The notes beneath the pieces were generated by a model that was not told the origin of the DNA, ran no database searches, and saw only the letters and a list, made by a program, of their open reading frames with translations. A stretch of 64,000 nucleotides of DNA from Magnetococcales bacterium (GTDB lineage: Bacteria; Pseudomonadota; Magnetococcia; Magnetococcales; JADFYX01): positions 29,114-93,113 of the forward strand of contig JADFZU010000004.1 of assembly GCA_015232365.1 (NCBI GenBank). The letters are read 5' to 3'. A program made the position numbers and the translations under genes. This document shows, piece after piece, positions 35,265 through 44,671 of this stretch. Every line of letters starts with the position of its first letter. The stretch's first letter is position 1.

Positions 35265-36239
35265 ATGTATAAACAGATCTGTTATACACTTTTGCTATTT
35301 ACAGTTTTAATAGCTTCGCCAGTTTCAGGTTGGAGTGAATCTAACAGTTTTAAACCAGAAGGTGTAGGAGCACCAGTACGACTTGTTGGAGGCGGTACCA
35401 GGGGTATTTCAATCAAGCCGGATAAAGAGGTTAGATCGCTAATTCGTGCCTCTGATGGTTTCGCTTATCTGGGAGAGGACATGACTATCAAACAGGCAAG
35501 ACGGGCCGCAGAGCTTGATGCTAAACGGGCAGTTTTGGAGGGGGTCTCAACATATATTGAGTCCAAAAGTCAGGTAACTGACGGTATGTTGGATTTTGAT
35601 GTTATAAAGTCTGAAGCTGGCGGTGAAGTTTCAGTTCTTGAGCATAAAGATTATGGCCTGGAGAACGGGCGCTATCACTATTGGATCAAAGCTGAAGTTA
35701 AATATGGCATGAAACCAAAAAAGGTTGTAGCGGCAGCAAGTAGCAACAGCTCTCTCTGGAGTAGTTCCAATGCTCCTTTAACAGTAAGGGTATGGAGCGA
35801 CCATAAAGTTTTTAAGGATGGAGATATGATGGTCCTGTTTTTGGAAGGAAACCGGGACTTTTATGCTCGTGTAGTAGATTATATGTCTGATGGTAGTATT
35901 GTTCAGCTTTTGCCCAATACCCACCGCCAGGATAATTTTTTCAAAGGTGGCATGGTGCATAAAATTCCTGATTATGACAAAGGCGACCAGTTTGAGATGG
36001 AGATAGGGCCTCCATATGGCACCGACCGGATTGTGGTCTATGCTAGTAACTCCCCATTGGGCTCAGTTCCAACCGATGATATTGGAAATGGAATGAGGCT
36101 ATATCAGGGGACTCAGGAGCAGATGTCGAAAAAAAGTCGCGGCGTATCAATTAAAGCTGCTAAAGGTGGTGGCAAAGCCGTGGATGAAAATGTTGAATTT
36201 ATTGAGACTGTTTGGGAGATTGACACTACTGAAAAATAG
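35265..36239 (+). CDS. Secreted LPP20-like plus DUF4384 protein
   Basis: 324 residues from the ATG preceded by GAGGTG; in-frame ATGs at 35247/35250 follow GGGGGT and are possible. Signal peptide (1-22). A LPP20-type domain (about 55-155) contains AELDAKRAVLEGVSTYIE and VTDGMLDFDVIKSEAGGEV. A DUF4384 domain follows (about 175-280; LTVRVWSDHKVFKDGDMMVL, VVDYMSDGSIVQLLPN). DUF4384 proteins occur in envelope and caspase-like peptidase contexts, without known activity. The LPP20 part is paralogous to those at 37526 and 40363. It leads a run of seven same-strand envelope genes. Confidence 0.75.
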   Translation: MYKQICYTLLLFTVLIASPVSGWSESNSFKPEGVGAPVRLVGGGTRGISIKPDKEVRSLIRASDGFAYLGEDMTIKQARRAAELDAKRAVLEGVSTYIESKSQVTDGMLDFDVIKSEAGGEVSVLEHKDYGLENGRYHYWIKAEVKYGMKPKKVVAAASSNSSLWSSSNAPLTVRVWSDHKVFKDGDMMVLFLEGNRDFYARVVDYMSDGSIVQLLPNTHRQDNFFKGGMVHKIPDYDKGDQFEMEIGPPYGTDRIVVYASNSPLGSVPTDDIGNGMRLYQGTQEQMSKKSRGVSIKAAKGGGKAVDENVEFIETVWEIDTTEK

Positions 36240-36278
36240 TAGTGTTAATTGGTATCTACTTGCAGTGAGGTGGAGAAT

Positions 36279-37493
36279 ATGAATTTTATAAAATGGCAGC
36301 AAAAGAGTCTGTTTGTGTTGATTTTTCTAACTGGTTCCTGGTTGTCTGGCTGTGCTAGCGATTCCAATATTGGGGTTGGTGTTATGGATAACGCAGTGCA
36401 GCAGTATGCCCAGGGAATGATGGCCATTGAAGATGGTAAGCTTGATCAAGCAGGAAAAAAGTTTGACCGGGCTTTAGCTCTGGTAAAAAAGTTCTCTCCG
36501 GCACTAGCAGGAAAAAGTTTGCTTGTTGCCCATGAGGCAGACAGACAGGAACAGGCCGACCATCGAGCTGTTGATGTTGCAAGGGCGATTGAGCTGTTAG
36601 ACGCTGCCGAAGATAGTGCTGATGCTCCTCATGAACTTTTTATCTATCATGTTACGGCAATCAGGGTTCTCACCATTTTAAAGACCAAAAAATGGCTGCA
36701 AATGTCCACTGCCCATCATAAATTTGCTCTAGATATTGATGATCTTGATAGTGCAAAACTGCCGTACTATAAAAACCAGGTTGCTGCAGATTATTTTATG
36801 GCTGTAGCTAAATATAATAGCGATTTTAGAAAAGCAGAACCACTTCTGCAAAGTGTTGTCGGTAGTGTAAATGGCGGCAAGTGGATTAAAAAAGCCAATA
36901 AACTCTATGAAAAAATACATAAAATAGCTCGTGCTTCTTCATATCACACCATGAGTGGAGTTGCTCTTAAAATTGCAGTTCTTGATGAAGTATCCCGTGG
37001 AGACGTTGCCGCTTTGATGGTTAGCGAGCTCAAGTTGGATGCTCTTTTTGCTGGTCGTATCCGCAAGCGTTCCCAAGAAAAAGAGGCACAATTTACTCCT
37101 GCGGATGTTCTTGACCACCCTTTCCGTGAAGAGATTGCTACGGTTATGAAATGGAATATCCGTGGCCTTGCCCCAATATATGACAGTCAAACTCGTGCTG
37201 AGCTATTCAAGCCAAATGAAATTGTCAGTAGGAGAGATCTGGCTTTAATGTTAGAGGATGTGTTGGTACAGGTTACTGGTCAAGCAGATCTTGCTTCACA
37301 GTTTATAGGTCAGAAGTCACCTATTCCTGATGTTGCAGCAACTGTTGGCTGGTTTAATGCTGTGATGACAGTTACAACTCGTGGGTTGATGAAGTCTGAA
37401 GTTTCTGGCGAGTTCCGGCCTTCTGACCCGGTATCTGGGGCCGACCTGTTGTTGGCTATTATGACCCTCAGAACTGCTGTCAATGGAAACTAA
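36279..37493 (+). CDS. Lipoprotein with SLH-like C-terminal region
   Basis: 404 residues from the ATG with GAGGTGGAG upstream. The lipobox is LTGSWLSGC, so it is probably lipidated at Cys26. The middle is alpha-helical, TPR-like (about 35-230; GKLDQAGKKFDRALALVKK). The C-terminal part (about 275-395) has S-layer-homology-like units (NEIVSRRDLALMLEDVLVQV; GEFRPSDPVSGADLLLAI). SLH modules bind cell-wall polymers. Its stop overlaps an alternative upstream start of the next gene, so the cluster is tightly packed. Confidence 0.75.
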   Translation: MNFIKWQQKSLFVLIFLTGSWLSGCASDSNIGVGVMDNAVQQYAQGMMAIEDGKLDQAGKKFDRALALVKKFSPALAGKSLLVAHEADRQEQADHRAVDVARAIELLDAAEDSADAPHELFIYHVTAIRVLTILKTKKWLQMSTAHHKFALDIDDLDSAKLPYYKNQVAADYFMAVAKYNSDFRKAEPLLQSVVGSVNGGKWIKKANKLYEKIHKIARASSYHTMSGVALKIAVLDEVSRGDVAALMVSELKLDALFAGRIRKRSQEKEAQFTPADVLDHPFREEIATVMKWNIRGLAPIYDSQTRAELFKPNEIVSRRDLALMLEDVLVQVTGQADLASQFIGQKSPIPDVAATVGWFNAVMTVTTRGLMKSEVSGEFRPSDPVSGADLLLAIMTLRTAVNGN

Positions 37494-37525
37494 TGAACCG
37501 TTTTATATCAAAAAAGGATTGCATA

Positions 37526-38377
37526 ATGGATAAAGTTAAACAAACTCCTCTAATATTTTTACTCTATATTTTAAGCATAAGCTTGGTTTTCGGCTCTGGA
37601 TCTGCTTTGGCTTTTGATGGTTCTGTAACTGAAGAACAAGATATTTTCAAGTCTGGATATATTGAAGCTATAGGTGAATCTGAAGCTGGGCAGAGCCGTT
37701 ATGCTGCTATTCGTGCAGCAACGGTTGTGGCACAGAGAAACTTGTTGGAAGAGATGAAAGGGGTTCGTGTTCAAGGTGAGACCACCATTGCTGACGGTAT
37801 GTTGCAAAGTGATATAGTTAAAAACCAGGTTACTGGTTTTTTAAGGGGGGCAAGGCTTTGTGGTCGGACCTATCACCCCCAAGAGAGATATGGAGAGGTC
37901 TGTTTAAGGATCTATTTGAAAGGTCATGGTGGAATGTACTCCTCTCTATATAAGACTTTAAAAGATCAAAAAATAGTTACTACGGATGAAGAGGCACCAA
38001 TTCCGGTAAAAGATGCTCATAATGTTATGGTAGATAGCGATTTTGATGGTGTTATAATCATGATGTCTGGGCTCTCATTCAAACCGGCTATTGTAAACCG
38101 TATTTTAAATAATAAAGGTGAGGTTATTTTTGATCCATCACGGGTTGTAAATGCTATTTTGATTGAGCGGGGAACCGGTGGTTTTACCAACCAGGAGGGC
38201 AAAGCCAAAGGGCTTCTGGCATCATGGAATGGATTGAGGCCATTGGTGATTAATGCTGTTGATACCAAGCAAGGCACCGATGCTGTTATTAGTGACTCTG
38301 ATGCGGCAACCATGCTTTCTGCTGACCAGAAGAATAGTTTCTTGTCACAAGCAAAAGTAGTTTTTGTAATTAACTGA
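37526..38377 (+). CDS. Secreted LPP20-like protein
   Basis: 283 residues from the ATG with AAAGGA nine bases upstream; an in-frame ATG at 37493 lacks a ribosome site. Signal peptide (about 1-28, SGSALA). The domain at about 40-145 has AAIRAATVVAQRNLLEEMKG and IADGMLQSDIVKNQVTGFLR, the pattern of LPP20 and flagellar FlgT N-terminal domains. A C-terminal 130-residue domain (HNVMVDSDFDGVIIMMSGLS) has a counterpart in the gene at 40363. Probably periplasmic or outer-membrane associated; function unknown. Confidence 0.75.
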   Translation: MDKVKQTPLIFLLYILSISLVFGSGSALAFDGSVTEEQDIFKSGYIEAIGESEAGQSRYAAIRAATVVAQRNLLEEMKGVRVQGETTIADGMLQSDIVKNQVTGFLRGARLCGRTYHPQERYGEVCLRIYLKGHGGMYSSLYKTLKDQKIVTTDEEAPIPVKDAHNVMVDSDFDGVIIMMSGLSFKPAIVNRILNNKGEVIFDPSRVVNAILIERGTGGFTNQEGKAKGLLASWNGLRPLVINAVDTKQGTDAVISDSDAATMLSADQKNSFLSQAKVVFVIN

Positions 38378-38448
38378 TTTTAGGCAAAGATTCTGTATCA
38401 TCAGCTTTTTTACCTGCTTATAAAAGTGTTGTATATAATGGAGAGGTC

Positions 38449-40359
38449 ATGATCAGGCGGCTATTAAACATTTGGAGGGTCTCTAAAGTTTTAACGGTTT
38501 TTCTCTGCTCGTTAATAATTTTGGCAGGCTGTGTATCGGCATCCAAAAAAGGGGTGGTATCTTCCCAGCCGCTGACGACATCAGAAGAGAGTGCAAAAGA
38601 GTATGAAGAAAAATCTTCCTTTCCAAAAAATGTTGCCGTGTTGCCCTTTGCTAACCTGACCAAAAACTCAGAGGCCGGGCGGGCAGTCCGGCAGACTCTG
38701 TTCAACCATTTTGCTTCTAAAAATTATCTGTCCCTGCACACGCAAGAGGTGGATAGACGAATGGGGCTGGCAAACCTTGAAGCAACACAAAACATGGACC
38801 AGGACAAGATTAAACAGATAGCAGATGCCTTGAAGGTAGACGGGCTGATATTAGGCGAAGTTACCCATTATGATAAAGTTTTTGTAGGTGTTTATGCCCA
38901 GGTTGCTGTCGGTGTCAAGCTGCGCTTTGTCTCCAGGGACGGCATGCTGATCTGGGAAGGTGAGCAGGTGATGCGGAAGCATGAGGGGGGAATCTCCCTC
39001 AGTCCCATAGGTATTATTCTACAGGTGGTTGCTTCGGCTATGCATATCCAGGATATAAACCTTTTTCGTGCCTCTGATGAGCTTGGCCGGCAGATTGTTG
39101 CTAAAATTCCTGAACCAACAAGATTGGCAACTGGTTTGATGCAGAATATCAAACGGGTTGTCCACGACGGATTTGGCCGCCATCTCCGCTTTGGTGATGT
39201 ACTGAATATCGCTATTGAAGGTACGCCAGGACAAAAGGGTTTTGCCAGGATTCAAGGCTTGCCTGTTGTTCCTCTAATTGAAGGTGAATCTGGTTTTTAT
39301 AGCGGTGAGATGGTTGTCCCTGATGATGTGGATCTGGAGGCTGTTGTTGTTACCGGAATTCTAGAAGATGATCATGGTCAACGTGGAGAAAAAATAGCTA
39401 CAACAGGTTATGTTTTTATCGATAATACACCTCCAAACCCAATAAAAGCCCTACAGATTGAGAGCCGTGATCAAAAGATAAACCTCTCTTGGCAGAGTCC
39501 CGGCGACAGGGATGTGGAAGGCTTTGAAGTTATGAGTGCAAGCACTGCACAAGGGCCGTTTGAAACTCTGCTAACTACTCGCGACAACCATTATGAGCAG
39601 AGTGGCTTGGAAAACTTTGTCTCTGTCTATTACAAGATATTTGCTGTTGATAAAGCAGGCAACAGAAGCCAGCCAGTTTTAGGTGAAGGACGGCCCCTAC
39701 CTGATCCAAGGTTTTTATCTGCCGAACCACTACCGCAATTTATCCCGGATATTTTAAATGGTACTCATCTGTTAACCGCTGCTGGTGGACCATATCTGCT
39801 TCAGGGAAGGGTTGATATAACTCCATCTGCTGTGCTGTTGGTTGAGCCAGGCAGTGAGATTAAGTTAGCCGCATCCGGTTATTTCATGGTTCAAGGTGAA
39901 TTGAAGATTTTTGGCTCTGCTGCAAAGCCGGTCAAGGTTGGAGGCCGGGATGGTATGGCCTTTGGTACATTTGTTAAGCTTGATGGAGAGAAGCCGGTTC
40001 TCATCCGTGGTCTGGAGTTGAATCAGGGGGGTATCCCCTTTGTTATCAGCCGTGGCAAACCATACATAGAGCAGGTGAAGGTTCTGCAAAGCAGTTATCA
40101 CGCCTTTGAAATAAAGGGTAGTAGTCAGCCGGTCATTCGAGCATCGACTGTTAGCGGTGGTTTTGGCGGAGTGGCTATTATAACTGAACAGGCCCGTCCA
40201 CAATTTGAGAAAAATATATTTAGCAATAATGGCCCGGTACATATCCAGTGTAACGCCCCTTATCTTATCAAAGCCCATGGTAATAGTTGGCAGAAGCCTG
40301 ATATATCATCCAGAGCTGCTCTGTTAACCTCTAACGGTTGCACTATTGAATTGGAGTGA
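38449..40359 (+). CDS. Lipoprotein: GNA1162/DUF799-like domain, fibronectin III and right-handed beta-helix
   Basis: 636 residues with lipobox IILAGC (Cys at about 27). Residues about 60-220 resemble the CsgG/GNA1162-like fold (KNVAVLPFANLTKNSEAG; LKVDGLILGEVTHYDKVFVG). About 325-415 is a fibronectin type III domain (PNPIKALQIESRDQKINLSW; YYKIFAVDKAGNRSQP). About 440-630 looks like a parallel beta-helix (GTHLLTAAGGPYLLQGRVDI; GGFGGVAIITEQARPQFEKN). This is an outer-membrane-anchored, polymer-binding type of architecture; partners are probably the neighbouring LPP20-like proteins. Confidence 0.75.
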   Translation: MIRRLLNIWRVSKVLTVFLCSLIILAGCVSASKKGVVSSQPLTTSEESAKEYEEKSSFPKNVAVLPFANLTKNSEAGRAVRQTLFNHFASKNYLSLHTQEVDRRMGLANLEATQNMDQDKIKQIADALKVDGLILGEVTHYDKVFVGVYAQVAVGVKLRFVSRDGMLIWEGEQVMRKHEGGISLSPIGIILQVVASAMHIQDINLFRASDELGRQIVAKIPEPTRLATGLMQNIKRVVHDGFGRHLRFGDVLNIAIEGTPGQKGFARIQGLPVVPLIEGESGFYSGEMVVPDDVDLEAVVVTGILEDDHGQRGEKIATTGYVFIDNTPPNPIKALQIESRDQKINLSWQSPGDRDVEGFEVMSASTAQGPFETLLTTRDNHYEQSGLENFVSVYYKIFAVDKAGNRSQPVLGEGRPLPDPRFLSAEPLPQFIPDILNGTHLLTAAGGPYLLQGRVDITPSAVLLVEPGSEIKLAASGYFMVQGELKIFGSAAKPVKVGGRDGMAFGTFVKLDGEKPVLIRGLELNQGGIPFVISRGKPYIEQVKVLQSSYHAFEIKGSSQPVIRASTVSGGFGGVAIITEQARPQFEKNIFSNNGPVHIQCNAPYLIKAHGNSWQKPDISSRAALLTSNGCTIELE

Positions 40360-40362
40360 TAT

Positions 40363-41319
40363 GTGATTTTTAGATATTTTGCTCTTGGTTTGAGTTTTTT
40401 TGTCGCAGGTATGATTTTTCTGCTACCATTTTCTGCCCACAGCCAGGGTGGTGAAGTGGTTGAGTATGTCGGCAGTAACGGTGCTATAAACTGGACCAGT
40501 GGTATGGTCGTTGTGGAGAGTACCTCAGATGAGAGTGGCTCTCGTTATAAAGCTTGCCTGGCTTCCAAAGTTACAGCTCAAAGGAGTCTAGTCGAGGTAA
40601 TTGGTCAAGTTCGGGTTGATTCTGAATCAACTGTCCAAGAGGGGGTGCTTACTCAAGATCTGATTCGTTCTACTGTCAGTGGAAAGTTAAGAGGTGGGCG
40701 GGTGCTGTCTAGAGTTGTAAATTCTGATGGGACCTGTACCGTTAAAATGTCTGTTGCTCTGGCAGGTCCATTGGCAAAGGCTATTTTTCAACAAAAGGCG
40801 ATAAATAAAAAGACTGGTAAAAATCGGCAACACTCTTCTGTTGAAAATTTTGAAAAATCTATGGCTCTTGTAGAAAATGCCATAGAGCCACTTAAAAAAG
40901 AGATTGCTCAGCTCAAAGAGCGTATGGCGTTAATAGAGCAGATTTTAAACCATAAGCCAGATCTGGTAAAAAAGCTTGACCAGGAGCATGCAGTTGATCT
41001 CCCAACAGGTCTGGTTGTTGATGTTCGTGGTCGAAACTTTATTCCGTCAATGTCTCCAAAGTTAAGGGATGAGGGTGGTAGAGTTGTATTCCCGGTTGAG
41101 CCGGGTGGCTCCCAACTTCTCTCTCTGTTTATGAATGATCTATCTGTAGCACAAAATCATCCTAGAGTTGGGGGGCGTCCTCTGATCGTTAAAGCCTTAA
41201 ATGCCTGGCAGGACTCCAGGACTGAAATTGTTTTGGATGTTGCATCAATCAAGAAAATAGCTGACCTGGTTAAGGGCAAAGGGGCTGGCAACTTTCCTCT
41301 TATTATAGTCTTAGATTGA
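40363..41319 (+). CDS. Secreted LPP20-like protein with coiled coil
   Basis: 318 residues from GTG, three bases after the preceding stop. Signal peptide (about 1-27, FSAHSQG). The LPP20-like domain (about 40-145) has ACLASKVTAQRSLVEVIGQV and VQEGVLTQDLIRSTVSGKLR. A coiled coil lies at about 160-195 (EPLKKEIAQLKERMALIEQI). The C-terminal domain (GLVVDVRGRNFIPSMSPKLR through FPLIIVLD) corresponds to the C-terminus of the gene at 37526. These are two full-length paralogues separated by the lipoprotein gene. Confidence 0.75.
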   Translation: MIFRYFALGLSFFVAGMIFLLPFSAHSQGGEVVEYVGSNGAINWTSGMVVVESTSDESGSRYKACLASKVTAQRSLVEVIGQVRVDSESTVQEGVLTQDLIRSTVSGKLRGGRVLSRVVNSDGTCTVKMSVALAGPLAKAIFQQKAINKKTGKNRQHSSVENFEKSMALVENAIEPLKKEIAQLKERMALIEQILNHKPDLVKKLDQEHAVDLPTGLVVDVRGRNFIPSMSPKLRDEGGRVVFPVEPGGSQLLSLFMNDLSVAQNHPRVGGRPLIVKALNAWQDSRTEIVLDVASIKKIADLVKGKGAGNFPLIIVLD

Positions 41320-41384
41320 TTTTTTTACCTTTTAAACCAGAATGTTTTTAATTCATTAAATCTCCTGGTTAAAGCTATTGGCAA

Positions 41385-42479
41385 ATGAAAAAAATGTTTA
41401 CCAAATCACCATTAGCTAAAATAGTACAATGGCGGAAAGTTCTCTCTTTTGCCATCATTTTTTTGCTATGTATTTTTCCTCAACGAGAGAGTGAAGCCAA
41501 AAGAGTTTTGTTGGGAGTGGTAGAAAAGAAAGTAGGCACTGTCAGTATTGCCCGCGGTTGGAAAAAAATGCAGCCGGTTGTGGTTGGTGAGAAGCTCTAT
41601 GTTGGGGACCGGGTCAAGACTGCAAAAAAGAGCCGTGTTCTGCTAAATTTTCATGATGGTGCTGATATAAAGCTTGGCGAGAACTCCAATTTACGTCTGA
41701 AAAAATCAATTCTTGAAAAGGGTAAAAAGCCCAGGAACGTCTCCGAACTTCTTGCAGGAGCTTTATGGGCATCGGTTGATCCCAAGAAGAAAAAAGCCAT
41801 TTTTGTCATTGAGTCCCAAACCGCTGGAGTCAGTATTCGTGGCACTGAGTTGATGATTGTTGCCAACAAAGATGTCAGTACAATTTTTTTAAAAAGCGGT
41901 GCTCTGAGTGTGACGGGCGGCGATATTAATATTAAGTTGTCTGCCGGAGAGATGACTGCAAATTTTGGTAAACGCCGCTTGATAAAACCTGTGACTGTCA
42001 CCGGACGTTCCGACCTTCAGGCGGTAGAGGATGGAATCAAGGATGCTACTTCATTGGACAGAGCATCTGTACTCAAGAAAAGAAAAAACTATACTGAGAT
42101 ATTAGCAAGATTTTATATAAACTATGCCAGTTATTTAGTTGATACCGGCTCTTATTATGATGCAATCACTGTTTTATTGATGGCACAATCCGCAACCAAA
42201 GAGAGCAATCAGCAGGCAGAGATATCTACCCTGATTGCCAATATTCACGCCCGTTTTCTAAGCTCTTTTGATGAAGCGGCATTTTATTATAAAGATGTCT
42301 TGAGCAACTATCCTGACAGTCCAAATTATGAGGTGTCCATGTTCCATTACGGGCTGCTTCTACAGACAAAAGGTGATAGTGCCGGGGCAAAAAAACTCTT
42401 TGACCGCTATCTCAAAGAGTTTCCAAACGGCAGGCACTCCCAAAATATAAAAGAGTATTTTTTTAAAGAGCAAAAATGA
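41385..42479 (+). CDS. Secreted FecR-domain protein with C-terminal TPRs
   Basis: 364 residues. N-terminal membrane or signal segment (about 19-38). FecR domain (about 45-205): VGTVSIARGWKKMQPVVVGE, VGDRVKTAKKSRVLLNF, GADIKLGENSNLRL, AGVSIRGTELMIVAN. TPR-like helices follow (about 235-360; ASYLVDTGSYYDAITVLLMA; GDSAGAKKLFDRYLKEFPNG). Free-standing periplasmic FecR domains are often found with CHASE2 cyclases, which fits the gene at 33063. The function is not established. It ends the rightward envelope run. Confidence 0.85.
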   Translation: MKKMFTKSPLAKIVQWRKVLSFAIIFLLCIFPQRESEAKRVLLGVVEKKVGTVSIARGWKKMQPVVVGEKLYVGDRVKTAKKSRVLLNFHDGADIKLGENSNLRLKKSILEKGKKPRNVSELLAGALWASVDPKKKKAIFVIESQTAGVSIRGTELMIVANKDVSTIFLKSGALSVTGGDINIKLSAGEMTANFGKRRLIKPVTVTGRSDLQAVEDGIKDATSLDRASVLKKRKNYTEILARFYINYASYLVDTGSYYDAITVLLMAQSATKESNQQAEISTLIANIHARFLSSFDEAAFYYKDVLSNYPDSPNYEVSMFHYGLLLQTKGDSAGAKKLFDRYLKEFPNGRHSQNIKEYFFKEQK

Positions 42480-42486
42480 GCAATTT

Positions 42487-43149
42487 CTAGCTGAGAATAT
42501 GGTAGTAACGCTGCATAAATATTCTTACTCCATCAGCATACAGAGAGGGGTTTTTATCTATATCAGACAGCAACTCGTCTTTGTCAACCGAACGTTGGTC
42601 AACAGCCTCTCCATCCATAAATTTAAACTCTCCGTCATACAGGCCAGCATATACCACAACATTGGAGCGTTTAAGCCAAGGTTCTCCAGTTTTTACCATT
42701 GCTTTAGACCCTAACCATGGATCGTGGTCGATCATACGGATAATAGCTTTTTTTTGCAGGTTTAGTTTAGATGATTGAGTAAGGTGGTGGTAGTGTAGAT
42801 CATCATCAGCAATCACTACATGTTCAATGCCCACCTCTTCCATAATCTCCTTTTTGGCATTTTCATCAAAGGCCGAACGTGGTAAAGAGCGGTCATCTGT
42901 TATCACATGACCTCCAACAGCTTTATCCCACAAAAAAGGGTTCTCTTGTTTGTCTCCGCGCTGTACCATCCTGATTTTTCCTGAGCTGTTAAGGAGTATG
43001 ACGTGGATTACCGGAACCGCAAGGTTGGCATCTCCATGGGTTCTAGAGTATTCCCTTATCTCTCTAAAAAGAGACGAGCGTTCTTCGGTTTTGATATAGA
43101 GGCCTTGGGGGTTGGTTGCGTGGAGTAGTTCAGCCATTTTGGTTTCCAA
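42487..43149 (-). CDS. NUDIX hydrolase
   Basis: 220 residues. The Nudix box is recognisable as GGHVITDDRSLPRSAFDENA followed by KKEIMEEVGIE, with Lys in place of the usual Arg of REUxEExGU. It carries a longer spacer than the canonical 23-residue box. The preceding segment VIHVILLNSSGKIRMVQRG matches the fold. The substrate is unknown; the layout resembles IPP-isomerase-like NUDIX proteins more than MutT. It is convergent with the FecR gene, 7 bases apart. Confidence 0.8.
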   Translation of the reverse strand: METKMAELLHATNPQGLYIKTEERSSLFREIREYSRTHGDANLAVPVIHVILLNSSGKIRMVQRGDKQENPFLWDKAVGGHVITDDRSLPRSAFDENAKKEIMEEVGIEHVVIADDDLHYHHLTQSSKLNLQKKAIIRMIDHDPWLGSKAMVKTGEPWLKRSNVVVYAGLYDGEFKFMDGEAVDQRSVDKDELLSDIDKNPSLYADGVRIFMQRYYHILS

Positions 43150-43206
43150 TTTCTGTTGCTGTTTGCCAAAAAAACAGTAGCAGCTTTTTAGCTAATAAAA
43201 ACCTGG

Positions 43207-43569
43207 TTAACCGCCAGATCTTTTAACATTCAAGCCATGTTTTTTTAGATAGTCAATTGCTGTTGCGATGTGGTCGCCTTGTAGTTCAATTACACCATCT
43301 TTTACCGTACCGCCAGAGCCGCAGATAGTTTTAAGCTTTTTAGCAAGTTTAATAAGAGATGAGCCGTCTAGAGCAAGGCCCTTTATAACTGTGACACCTT
43401 TACCTTTTCTGCCTTTGGTCTCACGGGAGACTCTAACAACACCATCACTTACAGTTGATGATTTCTGTTTACGGCATATGCAGTCATGGCTTGGGTTGCC
43501 ACACTCAGGACACATTTTTCCCTGTTCAGTTGAGTAGACAACTCTATCAGTAGTTTTCCGGCTGTTCAT
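43207..43569 (-). CDS. yciH: SUI1/YciH family translation initiation factor
   Basis: 120 residues. The N-terminus has a small Cys cluster (CPECGNPSHDCIC), the rest is the SUI1 fold: GVVRVSRETKGRKGKGVTVI, LAKKLKTICGSGGTVKDGVI and ELQGDHIATAIDYLKKHG. Bacterial YciH is an eIF1 homologue that can influence initiation fidelity. Full length and intact. It is read leftward before the NUDIX gene. Confidence 0.92.
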   Translation of the reverse strand: MNSRKTTDRVVYSTEQGKMCPECGNPSHDCICRKQKSSTVSDGVVRVSRETKGRKGKGVTVIKGLALDGSSLIKLAKKLKTICGSGGTVKDGVIELQGDHIATAIDYLKKHGLNVKRSGG

Positions 43570-43614
43570 TATATACCCAGGCTATATAGTTGGTATTGGT
43601 TGCTTTGGTGGTTT

Positions 43615-43905
43615 TTAGTACCGGACCAGAAACTCTGAGAAAAGAGTTTTGTCCAGTAGTTGATCTTGAACCTCAACTCGATCTACTGTAGCTGTCCTTG
43701 GCCCATGCCGGCACCAGGTTAGCATCTGCTCAATAGCATTTGACGGCCCCTGAAAAACCGCCTCTACCGATCCATCAGAACGGTTGCGAACCCAACCGGT
43801 TAAACCGAGTTTTTTTGCCATTTTTTCTGTAGAGCCTCGATACCACACCCCTTGTACTACTCCAAATATTTCTGCTCTTTTACAAATGATAGACTCATCT
43901 CTCAC
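43615..43905 (-). CDS. acyP: Acylphosphatase
   Basis: 96 residues, typical size. The catalytic Arg lies in GVVQGVWYRGSTEKMAKKLG and the Asn in GWVRNRSDGSVEAVFQG, both expected active-site motifs. It hydrolyses acyl phosphates such as acetyl phosphate. It lies between the YciH gene and a small unknown gene, all leftward. Confidence 0.93.
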   Translation of the reverse strand: MRDESIICKRAEIFGVVQGVWYRGSTEKMAKKLGLTGWVRNRSDGSVEAVFQGPSNAIEQMLTWCRHGPRTATVDRVEVQDQLLDKTLFSEFLVRY

Positions 43906-43928
43906 TTAAGGTTCTCCATATTTTAGAG

Positions 43929-44162
43929 TTAAGGCAGCATCCCAAGTTCACGAAGAAAACTTTTTATCTCCGACTCCTTATCCTGAAATAATCTAACCCG
44001 GTCCTCTACCTCATAGCTGTTTTTACCATCCATGTTCTGTATTGCATAGCTTAACGACTCTAACTCAGACTTTAATTTTTCAAGCTTTTTTATCCCCTCT
44101 GGAGTAAGGCTTTTAGCTTTATCTTTTAGTGATTCATCCATTGTTTTATCTACCTTTTTCAT
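43929..44162 (-). CDS. Small helical protein, unknown
   Basis: 77 residues, charged and helical (GIKKLEKLKSELESLSYAI; VRLFQDKESEIKSFLREL). No motif is recognised. There is no clear ribosome site for the first ATG; an in-frame ATG seven codons later has AAGG 11 bases upstream. Co-oriented with and 23 bases before the acylphosphatase gene. Confidence 0.55.
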   Translation of the reverse strand: MKKVDKTMDESLKDKAKSLTPEGIKKLEKLKSELESLSYAIQNMDGKNSYEVEDRVRLFQDKESEIKSFLRELGMLP

Positions 44163-44671
44163 GTTTTAGATTTTTAAAAATATGCAACTAGCTACTGCCG
44201 AATCTCGGTTAATAGTAACTGGCTTAGTAGGGTTCTGTACTAAGTATGGTAGCAGACTTTATGAGCAGTTCTATCTCTTTGTTTTTAATTTGACTCTGCG
44301 TTAAAAACACAAATCTCTTATATCGATAGTTCTACTGTTCATCAGATTTGCTGTCCAGAATAGCGTAGCCTTATCAAATCTTATTGTCCTCTGCTTTGCA
44401 TATTGAGTCACGGTTTCAGTTTATAGTAAAAAAAATTTATCAAGATTTATATGCTTTTTGGTAAGCATAAGTTAGACTGTCACTCTTTAGGCTTGAATCC
44501 GTAGCTACTTGGCTGATTGAAAAATATACTGTCTGTCTGGTTCTGTTATAACGGTTTTTAAAGTATTAATGTTAAGTCATTGTATTATAACTTGTTTTAT
44601 GTGTAAAATAACGGATTACGGTAGGTTTTGTTTAGCAAAATTTATTTAGATTTTGGTGGTCTGTATAGAGT
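44163..44671. other. Divergent intergenic region
   Basis: About 510 AT-rich bases with no gene. Positions 44181-44211 (GCAACTAGCTACTGCCGAATCT) are a right-end fragment of the MITE-like repeat (copy G). It should hold promoters for the leftward small genes and for the transporter at 44672. Confidence 0.4.
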
